From contig JAUCBJ010001071.1 of the NCBI GenBank assembly GCA_032718475.1, positions 107,494 through 171,493 of the forward strand: a stretch of DNA of 64,000 bases. Direction: 5' to 3'. The position numbers and the translations under genes were made by a program. Source of the stretch: Nemertoderma westbladi (lineage: Eukaryota; Xenacoelomorpha; Nemertodermatida; Nemertodermatidae). This document shows, piece after piece, positions 45,360 to 55,310 of this stretch (position 1 is the first letter of the stretch; each line of letters starts with the position of its first letter). The notes below the pieces were generated by a model that saw only the letters and a list, made by a program, of their open reading frames with translations, was not told where the DNA came from and ran no database searches.

Positions 45360-48184
45360 ATGGACGACAACGATAAAACGCGTCTCGCATTCCCAAAAGC
45401 GGAGGGGCTATTCCTCGGGGTTCCTGAGTGGCTAGAGACCCAGAAGATTGTCTGCGACGTTCGGGTATCCAACCGACAACCGGCCCTACCGAACTCCCTC
45501 GCGGAATGGGAACACCGCCATTGTTGCGTTCTACCGACGGATCTCAAGGAGTTCTACGCGCGTTCCGACGGCGTTCTACTCCAGTGGAACGTTATGTTCG
45601 ACGATATTATCACGAAATTGGGTCGGTTTGAGGTGAATCCGGTGACCTCGTTAACTAGACTCGCTGGGGTCGGGAAAACCAACCCACTTTTATTCCTGGA
45701 GAGTTCCATAACAACCAACAGGTTGGTTTGTTAATGAACTGATAAAAGTAATGTGTTGCTAATTTTCTTGCTGTGGTCGGTGGTTTATATAAATCTTATT
45801 TACTTTCTTCTTGGTATCATCGCAAGAACAAACATTGGTTTAATCCGGAGCCTTGAGGTCACATCTGTGTAGCTCCATATGTCATGGGTTCGAGCCCCGC
45901 ATATGGGTGCCATAGGAGTTTTCCTTTCGGTTTTAATGTTTAAAGGGAATAGCAGGGCGCATCTCTGTCTTACATTGTTAAATGATAGTAAAATGAAAAC
46001 CAATTCCATATGTAGAGTTATAGTGCAGTTGTGTAGTTCTGGCTTTCGGACCTAAGGAAATAAGTCGTTAAAGTTTGTGGCTAATCCCTGGCTCTTATTA
46101 CATGTACGGCCGAATAAATTTTGAACTTTTTTATGCGGTACTTTATATTGGCATGATCCCGAGACTGGTTTTACCACTTCTTTAAACGTATTTTAATCAA
46201 AATGGTTCAATTTAAGACGTTAACAATGTAAGCCTGGACAGTGGACAGCTACAATTAATCATTAATTAATGATTATGTACCTATTAATAATATTAATTGT
46301 CCAGGTGTAGGCCTACATGTTAAATTCATATTATACATTTAGACTGCATATTACAGTAAAGGTTTAGTACAATTTGATTTTTATTACGTTTCGCTGCAAC
46401 TATTTCAACTTTTTGTCATGAATGATGTCCGTCATGTTCCGTGGTCGATAGAATTGAATACATCATTGAGTTGGGATTTATTATAATCCTCTCTCGCTCT
46501 CCTCCGGATACCTTGTACTTAAGAGACTATTATTCGGACAGCTCTGTTGAAATATGTGGGTCAGCCACGTAACAGGTCACGGCAACTGTTATCGTCCGTG
46601 TTTATCCTTTAACAAATAACTAGCCTACCTATTAAGAGTAAAGTCTCTAACATTTAACACTATGTGGTGACGATTTTATAATTTTTTAATAAGGAAATCG
46701 AATTAAGCTTATTTTTGTTACACATTGTAAACTTAATCAGTGCGGTGATATCCCCCTATCTTACGGAACGCTTCAAAGTTTTCACTAACTTAGTAACAAT
46801 GGGGGAGTACTACTACTACTACTACTAGGATCGGCATGCTGCATTGCAGCTGCATTTTTAAGAATGCTGTGCCGGCTTGTCAACAAAATTGCACCGCCAC
46901 AACTCCCTATCACCCATGACATTTGCTAGATCATCCGCATCTTCAAGGCCAGTGTCCTTTAAGATGCGTCTCAAGAAAGTCATGGGCTGTCCACCATGCT
47001 TATTCACTCCATGAGGCTGCCAAAGTACAAGATTATGCACTGGCTGGTCCTCACGGCGAAAGCAATGTCCTGCAAAGCGGAGGCGATTTTGTTCTAGTGT
47101 CAAGCTTGGGGGAACCAATGAGACACCTCCAATGTTATATAGTGTCTGGTTGGAGATGTGTGCATTGTACTTGACAGAATGAACCCGGCGTAGCATTCTT
47201 GTGAATGTGCCATCCAGAGATTTGGTGTCCTCAGCAGTTAGAGCCCAGCATGGACTCCCGTAGAGGAGTACTGGAACTACTGCTGCTCTAAATAATCAGT
47301 ATAGTTATGGGGAGGGGGACCGCAGACCGCACTGGAAATAAGTCATAGACTTTGTGTCATGGTTGGCATGACGGCAGAAGAAAATAAATTTTAACCTTAT
47401 TAAGTTTAATACTATTATTTGTTTTTTTGTGGCAAGCTACTGTATTCTATCCAAAACACTAATCAAAGTTACAGGTTACAGCTTAATTTTTGTTTGAAAT
47501 CAGCTGTTATTTGCCTTTGTTTTCACTAACTTGATCAACTATGTTAGAGTCACCATGGCAACAGCTCACATTTACAATGTACGAAGTTATCCAAATTTAG
47601 ACTTAGAACTGAAGATGTGTAATCAAGGTAGTGTCAAATCGAATTGTTGTTACGATAATATATATTGTTTATTTTATATCAGGGGTCACAAAAAACCACG
47701 GTTTGACGAATCCAGTCGAATATTCGAGTTGGATCCTTGTCAAGGTTTCGGTAAACTCTGTTTGGTCTACAACGAAACGAAACCAAACTCTCCGGCTAGC
47801 CTCGCCGAAATATGGTTTATGGATCGTGGATTCAACTGGAATTTTATCGGAAGGTCCTTCAGCGAATATTACCGCGTGGCGTTGTGCCATCTCGGTCTGC
47901 CGTTGTGGCATTACGCGCTCACTGATATCGGATTGCCACTTAGCGCCACCCAGTGGTTTAATTATTTCTCCCCCCTACGGGCGGCGTTGAGTTCTTGTTT
48001 AGGTCGAACTGTAAACATACCGACTGAGGAAAATCCAGTGGAGAATAAACTCGATACTCAACTGTTATTTAAAGATAAAACCGAGAAACCGACTCCTAAA
48101 AAATCGCAGACTCAACAACATCGTTCCAAATCCTCGCTAATTAAAGCCAACACCAAGACTAATATTCTTAACAAACTTTCATAA
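45360..48184 (+). CDS. TPGS2: Tubulin polyglutamylase complex subunit 2
   Basis: Two exons: 45360-45721 and 47683-48184. The donor is CAG|GTTGGT at 45722. The acceptor is TATATCAG ending at 47682. Both are phase 2, and the product is 287 residues (human about 300). TPGS2 belongs to the complex with TTLL1 and TPGS1 that adds polyglutamate chains to tubulin in cilia, centrioles and neurons. The N-terminal half has the SMI1/KNR4-like fold, including W-E-x2-H-x-C-V-L-P near residue 50 and F-Y-A-R-S-D-G. The second exon carries F-E-L-D-P-C, G-K-L-C-L-V-Y, E-I-W-F-M-D-R, Y-Y-R-V and L-P-L-W-H-Y-A, all family landmarks, then a Lys/Ser/Thr-rich tail. A second in-frame ATG at 45330 would add ten hydrophobic residues; I prefer 45360. 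The 1.96-kb intron holds a LINE fragment and a tRNA-like relic. Confidence 0.9.
45840..45912 (+). other. tRNA-like relic in the TPGS2 intron
   Basis: GGTTCGAGCCC at 45888-45898 matches a pol III B box, and GCATATGGGTGCC follows. No convincing A box or cloverleaf. Probably the head of an old tRNA-derived SINE. Confidence 0.4.
46808..47290 (-). mobile_element. LINE fragment: end of reverse transcriptase ORF and 3' tail
   Basis: On the minus strand the frame from about 47290 to 46858 reads L-Y-G-S-x-C-W-A-L-T, R-M-L-R-R, L-R-F-A-G-H-C-F-R-R-E-D, L-W-Q-P-H-G and D-R-E-L-W, the region following the RT domain in many invertebrate non-LTR retrotransposons. A (GTA)n tract at 46808-46830 is the kind of simple-repeat 3' tail such LINEs carry. 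It is truncated at its 5' end, as LINE insertions commonly are. It lies antisense in the TPGS2 intron. A second copy of the same family occupies 62225-64000. Confidence 0.8.
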
Positions 48185-48275
48185 CGATGTTGGATTTTTA
48201 GCTTTTATTTTGTAAATCTTTATTTAACTAATTGTACAGTTAATCAACTTTATTTTACTTCATCTCCTGGCATAT

Positions 48276-48281
48276 AATAAA
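48276..48281 (+). terminator. Candidate TPGS2 polyadenylation signal
   Basis: AATAAA 92 bp after the TPGS2 stop codon. Confidence 0.5.
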
Positions 48282-49185
48282 TAATATAGCAATGTAGGCC
48301 TACTATTGTATATAAAGTTATTTGAAAATGCAAAACAAAATTGAAACCTTACTTTTTTATAATATAAGACGTGGGGGGCGTATAAAAGGTAGCTGAATAT
48401 AAAAAGTGTAAAAAATGTCTCAGGATTGTAGGCCTACTAGATCGTGACAACAGATTATAACAGCGGAAAACCCTCAGTGCGATTAAAATAGAATCCAGAT
48501 GTTTCGAAAAATATTCCAGAACGAAAAATGTTCTATATCACTAAATAACATTTTTAATTAATAGATATGATGTTATAGAACATTAAAAAAAATAAGAAAT
48601 AAAAAATGGGCCCAGTTAATATAGGGGTTTTTATTTTTTAATAATTTTTATATAGGGCGCCTAACTTTTAAGCACCATTTTCGTTCGTAAAATTTCTATA
48701 AAAATTCTTACAAATTATATACAAATTTTCAAAAGTTGTATTAAAAGCTTTATAAAAAGTTTTTAAAAGTTATATAAAAATTCGTAAAAGTTAAAAAAAA
48801 TCCAAAAATTTATATAGAATTAGAATTTCAAAGTTATCCAATTGTATTATTGTCATTCCAATTATTTATTCGAGAATATTTCCAAACACAAAAATACTGC
48901 AATTAATTAACTTTTACGAATTTTTATATAACTTAATGAATTTTGATCTTTTACGATTTTTTATATAACTTTTAGGTTTTTTTTTATACAGCTTTTACAT
49001 TTATACATATATGTACACTGTAGGCAGTGGCGGATTTAGGGGGTATGTCACCATGTCATGACAAAATACCCCTTGAAAAAACCTATAAATCTATTTTTTT
49101 TACTCTCGATATATTTATTCAGTAAAACGACTTTTCAGCTCTTTTCATCAATAACATAATAAGCCTAATCCTGGTCCCGCCCCCT

Positions 49186-49206
49186 CCCCCCCCCCCCCCC
49201 CCCCCC
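49186..49206. repeat. Poly-C tract, 21 C
   Basis: Uninterrupted run of 21 C, preceded by CCCCT. Confidence 0.95.
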
Positions 49207-49488
49207 ATCATCTCTTAAATAAAGTATGACATACTCCTTTCGAAATTACAATATCCGCCACTGATTGTAGGCCCCTAAAGTTTTGTAAATTTTAATACAA
49301 TTTTTGCTAACTAAAATGGACTTTAACCAGAATATTTAACCAATATCACTATTAACGGACCAAATTCCAGAACTGAATAATACCATTTACAATTTAATAA
49401 GATAAATGAAATGGGTAGGCCTACTGTATTTGGTGGTTGGTAGTCCTACTACTGATATTCGTAATGAATATTAGTAATCAATTATAAA

Positions 49489-50096
49489 ATGATTAAACTC
49501 TTATTCACATACTACTTCGCCATACAAATCTTGTCGTTTGCCAAAGAGCTCGATTCTAGGTGTACTACGGATGTGGAATGTGAGGATAACAATATAAACT
49601 CTACGGGTTTCAAATGCCGTGAAAATAAATGCGTTGAAATAGAACAAGTTACGAAGAAACAGAAGAAAGGGAATAAGATCCCACTAAAAGGTAAGTAAAA
49701 CACTGTAGAGATAAAAATTAAGGCATTATACTGTACACTACAGCATAGGAATAGATAAGGCAGGAGTTCCGATATTGAGCAGTATATTTCTTTGACTTAC
49801 AATAAAATAATATTTCCTTGACTTACAATAAAATATTTTTATTTAACTCTACAATTAATTAATAGGGTTGTATTGTAAATTATTATCTATAACTCATGTT
49901 TTTTTTTATTTCGCATCGACAAGCTTGGGTAATTTGCACTCCTGTATTAATCGTTGTTGCAATTGCCATTATTATAATATGCGGGAAAATACTCCACATC
50001 AGGAAAGGCAAATGTTGTCAGAAATCCACTGTAATCGGACCCTACGAATGGCTTACTGTTGAAAAACCGTTAAGTAAGTTTAAGCTATTAAATTAG
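49489..50096 (+). CDS. Unrecognised small cysteine-rich single-pass membrane protein
   Basis: Two exons: 49489-49690 and 49924-50096. The donor is AAG|GTAAGT at 49691. The acceptor is GACAAG ending at 49923. Both are phase 1, giving a 124-residue product. Residues 1-18 form a signal peptide. Four cysteines (25, 31, 43, 48; spacing C-x5-C-x11-C-x4-C) could make two disulphides in a tiny ectodomain, with an N-S-T glycosylation site at about 37. A Lys-rich stalk (55-67) follows. Residues about 70-92 are a strong transmembrane helix, then H-I-R-K-G-K-C-C, a possible palmitoylation site, and a cytoplasmic tail of about 25 residues. I do not recognise the family. The acceptor lacks a pyrimidine tract directly before the AG, but a run of T lies about 20 bases upstream. 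Two AATAAA signals follow at 50182 and 50194. Confidence 0.6.
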
Positions 50097-50181
50097 TTTT
50101 CTCTAAAATATCCTCTTTATTGTCCGCAAAAGTGCGGACAATAATACTCAAAGAAGATCAGTAATTACGTTGGTAATTATG

Positions 50182-50199
50182 AATAAATTTAGCAATAAA
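50182..50199 (+). terminator. Candidate polyadenylation signals of the small membrane protein gene
   Basis: AATAAA at 50182-50187 and 50194-50199, about 90-100 bp after the stop codon. Confidence 0.5.
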
Positions 50200-50524
50200 A
50201 TATTTTGTATTAAGTTGGATCTTGTGCTCCAGTAGTTTAATAAAATTTGTGTTTGATTATTTGATTACCGGTACTGTTCTGGAATATGAGCCTCGTGCTT
50301 AAGGTACCCTTTCGCTTGTAATGCCACAACTATACTGACTGACTCAAAGAAATAAAGTTATCAATCAATATGACACTGAGACACAACTCAGTAACCAATC
50401 AAATATACAAACCTATAATAAACCAACAAATTTATCGCGCGTAATGTTATCTTACACCTATAAAATATTGAAGTAGGCCTACTCTTAATATAATAGAACA
50501 CAAAGAGGGTAAATAAAATAGCAC

Positions 50525-50714
50525 AATGGGGTAGACGACTCGGAAATTTTTTTTCGAGTTTTCGTTGGTTTCATGTGAAAGAGCATGTGAAAAAACCCCA
50601 GAGAGCAATTTTACTTCAAAAAAATTAATATTTACCGAGTTATAGCGATTTTAAAACGCAAAATTAGCAACATCGAAAAATCAGGCCGTTTCAGAAAACT
50701 GCACGAGTGACGTC
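50525..50714 (+). repeat. ~190-bp repeat, inverted partner at 58661-58854
   Basis: Begins AATGGGGTAGACGACTCGGA, contains CATGTGAAAAAACCCCAGAG and ATAGCGATTTTAAAACGCA, and ends near GTGACGTCA. The reverse complement lies 8 kb downstream with few changes. The Crypton-type gene sits between the two. Confidence 0.85.
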
Positions 50715-52560
50715 AGCCATAACACAGCAACAGTCGTCAAGCGCAGTTGATTGGCTAATATAAAGTATAATATTGCAGTATCTAAAATAAAACAAATAAT
50801 AAATGTAGCTATGTGGGGCGAGACACGTATGGCGAGCCATCAGCGAACTGATATAATTATACTATGGCCGTTTTTCAAAAGTCTGTGTGTGTGTGTGTGA
50901 CATGTGTGTGTGTCGGTAGCCATAAATGTCGGAAGCCATAATCTAAATTAATATATTCAGCTAAAGAGCACCAATCTGAGCGAATGATACATCGGTTAGC
51001 AAGGCAGCTAGCTACTTGCAGACCAATCATAGGTGGCCTGCAGCAGGCTGGGTTGGTTAAGTAGTAATCTCAATAAATAGGACCCAGCAGGAGAGCGGAG
51101 AGGATCTACTGTGCTGTGATTGGTTCTTGACTTACATTGGTAAGAACCAGCAGTGAATCTTAGATTAGCTTTTTTCAGTTCACATATTGTTTATAATCAT
51201 AAACACAAAATGATTCAATTATTCAATTTTGCAATGTACCGGATGGGTGCTAGCGAGGTAGGCCTAGCAGGTCGTCAGTCCGTCATCCTACAAGTTGGAT
51301 CTTGACTCTATCATGTGCGTTCATCTATATGATGCAGACCATCCTGAGCCCGTGAACATGAATTGTAAAGGCTATCTCGAGGCTGATTATTTTACACATT
51401 TACTTGATACTTGCATGAATGCGTCTTTGAGGTAAAATTGCATTATTCTACAGTTGTTTTGTTATCGGAGAAATTACTGATCAGCAAGCAGGAAATTATA
51501 ACAGCATCATCGTAACCACTCTGCTGACACTTTGCAGAATAAATTCTACCAGACCACAGCTGCGTGTTGGGAGGACGCCGACCAGTTTGCGGTTCTTCAG
51601 TCTGCCACTAGGAGGCGAAATGTCTGAAAGTGAAAATCTTATCCTATTTTGTTATTAATAATGATTTTTAGCTGATACTTAGGTCCTTTACACAATATGT
51701 TTATAATGTTTTTTTTTGCTGATACCAAGCAGAGTATACTACACCGTAAGGGTGTGTATTTGGGCTTGGGGAGACGATGATGACCAATCTACAGTTCCCC
51801 AGTCTGCCGCTATTAGGGGATGAAATGTCTGAATGAGGAAACCTACAATTTTGTTGTTTATGAATGCTTTTTTGCTGATACTTGGCACTTGGCAGGCAGT
51901 CTGTCACTAGGGGGCGAAATGTCTGAAATTACAACCTTCCATTTTAATACGATAGAGTTGCTGCAGTGACCTACTGCACTACAGGTTGTTTGCGAGGACG
52001 CTGACCACTACTCTGCAGTTATACAGTTTTCCACTAAGGGGAAAATATCACACAGTTTAAACCTTTTCCCATTTTATTATTTATCTATTACAACATAAAG
52101 CCTTATGTTTATTATTGTATGTAGCTGCAACTAAAGCGGCATCAGTCTGTTTGTTTGAGAGAATGCTCACTTATGTAAAGTTTTGTTAAGTTAATTAATT
52201 AATTTATTTATGTTTGATATTGTCCATTGATTGATTTACTGTATAGAAGCTTGTGAACTAGAAGGTTTCTAGTGTTATATATAAATATGCATTGTCTGTC
52301 TGTGAGTCTATGAGTCTGTGAGTCTGTCCAAGCTATACGCTCCGACACACGAGCACCAATCTGAGCAAATGATCGAAAGCTCTCTTCCCGAGCACATAAA
52401 CTATCGCTATCTCGAGGCTAATTTTACTTGTTTGTTTGCGTGAATGCGTATTTTGTGTGGGGCGAGACACGAATGGCGAGCCATCAGCGAACTGATATAC
52501 TGTAATTATACTATGGCCGTTTTTCAAAAGTCTCTGTGTGTGTATGTGTGTGTGTGACAA
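50715..52560. repeat. Repeat-rich stretch: direct repeats and a degenerate tandem array
   Basis: An ~85-bp block (GGCGAGCCATCAGCGAACTG, CTATGGCCGTTTTTCAAAAG, then a GT microsatellite) occurs at 50817-50900 and 52460-52555 in the same orientation. Each lies near a word GAGCACCAATCTGAGC (50968, 52348). Between about 51480 and 52080 a unit ending in GGCGAAATGTCTGAA recurs with variation near 51612, 51820, 51910 and 52030. No gene. Confidence 0.65.
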
Positions 52561-54866
52561 CAAGGCACGAACAAGGGCAGCCGTGCCCAATAATATTTCT
52601 TGAAGTTGTACATTACTAAAATGGCAGCTAAAGCTAAAGTCATTGACCAAGCCAGTGCCTAGGCTAGCACACAAGGACATGGCCTAACCTGTAGTAGTCT
52701 AGTAGAAGGAATAGTGCTCCTTCAATACATCTCAACAGACATCAATTCATTTGCCTGTGCCTACCATAACATAACATATATGCTTGATTTCCAATCACCT
52801 CTCACCACAATTATTATTAGTAATTAAAAGTTTCAATTCGATTTGTCTTTCCGTTATCTGGTTATTCAGTTATTGCATTATTAATAAATAAATGTTGAAA
52901 AATATATCTTAGGCCAGTATTGGTTGACAGAAGGAGATACGCAATGCGTATCCCATTGCGCCTCATAATAGCCTCTCGTCAACAAGTCAACCCCACCGAC
53001 TAGCGGCACTGGCTGTTTCAGCTGACGGGGCTCTGTCGAAAAACGCGTCCCTGATGCAGTAAGGGCCCTCTTTTGAGGAGCAATGGAGCAATATTATTAT
53101 TGCCGCGGAACTGCTTCTACTCTAGGCCAGACCTAGCCAGAAGTAGAATCCTCACCAACCATCAACACGAATAGATGAATCTGACACTTGCCCCAACACA
53201 CCCCCCCCCCCCCCCCCCCCCCGCCCCAATGACGCAGAGGCAGACCAACAACACACCTCTTCACCTCTACCGATGTCGGAGAGTAAAATACCACTCATTA
53301 TAGAATACAGGATAAGTTTGATCCAAGCAATGCAACGAAACCTGTAAGTTAGAAAATGCATGGTCCCAATATTTGCAAAATAATTACAAAGTCCTAGTCC
53401 GAGTGGCCCACACCCGCTCACGTGTGCCCACTGCGGATCTTCCGTAGTAAACCAATTTGGTCAGGTCAAATCCAAACATTCACTGGAGATCACCAAATGG
53501 GGCGCTATGTGAAATACCGTGCAGACACGATGATGAAATATATCTTACGAAATATGGTTAATAATTAAAACGTGTCGCTAACATTCTCGCTGTGGGGGTT
53601 TTAAGGGGTGCTGATTACATTTCTGATGTCAGTTTTCACGTTTACATAAATCTAGTCTGTCTGGCTGTTGGTCTGTCGGTCTTTCTGTCAGTCAGTCTGT
53701 CAAAACTTAAGAAAGTATACTAACTAACCAACATTCCCGCTATGGGGGTGTTAAGGGTTGCTGATTTCATTTCTGATGTCAGTTTACACGTTTACATAAA
53801 TCCAGTCTGTCTGTCTGTCGGTCTTACTGTCAGTCTGTACTACTGTACTGTGGTTGGCATTACGCCATATACCTAACATTGATAATACAGTCTACAATAA
53901 AGCCTATCCTATCTACAGTACAGAATGGATTTTTTGCCATGAAGAGCACTAAATGTCTTTAATACTATCCACCAGTATACCTAGACCAAGAGCCTTCCAA
54001 TAAAACATGTATTGCAGCATGACGTCCACTGCATGTCTTAGTGTTGTCCATGGTGACATGCACTGGACGTCATAGGCTCTAAGGGGTTAAGCAATACGGT
54101 CCCTACTTCGCCCTGTCGACACCCCAGCCATTCTTCACCAATCCTTTTTTAGAGTTTTTAAATTTTTTTGTTATTGGTGAAAGTTCTAGAACATTAGTAG
54201 ATATGTTCTTTATGATAGCTACCGGTAGTGTTTTTTGCTAGCTAGTATTTTTAGAAATTATAAAAAATGTGAAAGTCCATGATATTTCAGGTTAAACTGT
54301 TGAAGAATATATTAATGACCAAAATAATTTCCAAAAATTACTAGCTAGTAAAAAATACTAGCTATATACCATAAAAAATCTACTAAGGTTCTAGAACATT
54401 CACTAATATAAAAAAGCAATCAAAATCACAAAAAATAAAGGTTAAAAAACTCATTCGGGACTCTTTTGCTTAAGGAGTCAAAATTGTAGAACAAAATTAC
54501 CGAAGTTTGCGACGTTTGCGAAATTCGCGACGTTTGCGAAATTCGCGAAGAATCCGTCAGTTTCTGTGCCCTAATGGGTTCGTGCCAAAACAATCAAATC
54601 TTACACACTTAACACACACGAACTAATTTAAAGTGGGTATTAGTATGCCTGAATAATTAAATAGAAATTAAGTTAATGAACGCTATTTCAACATGAAATC
54701 TACGGAATCAATACACAACACACGCACACTACTGAATTTAAAAATTTATAAAGATTGCAACTTATATTTGCCTACCTTTTAATGGGTGACTAATTTAATT
54801 ATTCAACCCTATATATTTGTAGCCTTTTTAATTTGTGCCTTTAATTGAATCAAACATTAAACATAC
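52561..54866. other. Gene-free stretch with duplications
   Basis: C22 lies at 53201-53222. A ~150-bp tandem duplication covers about 53560-53830, with shared TCAGTTTWCACGTTTACATA and AGTCTGTCTG. Words ACTAGCTA and CTAGCTAGTA recur at 54235-54375. At 54505-54550, GCGAAATTCGCGACGTTTGC-like words repeat. No supportable ORF. Confidence 0.55.
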
Positions 54867-55098
54867 AATATTGCAATGTTCTGGAGTTAATATACGGAAA
54901 TAATAACCTGAAGCGAATAAAACTGAATAATCACTGATGCCGTTCCTGAAGCAAATTAACCTGTATAATTACCGAGGCCGTAGGCCGAGGTTATTATATT
55001 AGGTTAATTTGCTGAAGGATAAGGCAGAAGTGATTATTACAGTTTTATTCGCTGAAGGTTTTTATTTCCGTATATTAACTCTAGAACATTGCAATATT
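54867..55098. mobile_element. 232-bp imperfect palindrome (foldback MITE)
   Basis: The sequence from AATATTGCAATGTTCTGGAG at 54867 returns as its near reverse complement ending at 55098. The arms share ATATACGGAAATAA and AGCGAATAAAACTG. The pairing continues through GCAAATTAACCT, and the centre is CCGAGGCCGTAGGCCGAGG, itself near-palindromic. The whole unit could fold into one long hairpin. It lies about 210 bp downstream of the Crypton ORF. Confidence 0.8.
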
Positions 55099-55310
55099 GT
55101 GTTTATTGTTAATTTGAGCATATTGGAAGTACTACTAGCGTAGTGTATGCGTTTAAAGCCAATTTTTAGGATGAGTTCCAATACAACATGGTTATTTAAT
55201 TTATTATTTCACAGTTAAATAGTATGTTAAGCATATTATACTGTATCATTTTATAGTATTTTTAATGTTATTACGAAGAAAAACGCCTAATGAAATTACA
55301 CCGATACAAG

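Larger units (their letters stand above)
48185..49488. other. Intergenic stretch between TPGS2 and the small membrane protein gene
   Basis: A TPGS2 polyadenylation signal candidate AATAAA lies at 48276-48281. A word pair related to 29225-29290 (TAGAATCCAG, GTTCTAGAAC-like) is at 48490-48560. C21 lies at 49186-49206. No gene is seen. Confidence 0.55.

Noticed and set aside
47631-47990. 119-codon ORF overlapping TPGS2 exon 2
   Set aside because: Frame shadow of the recognised TPGS2 coding sequence.
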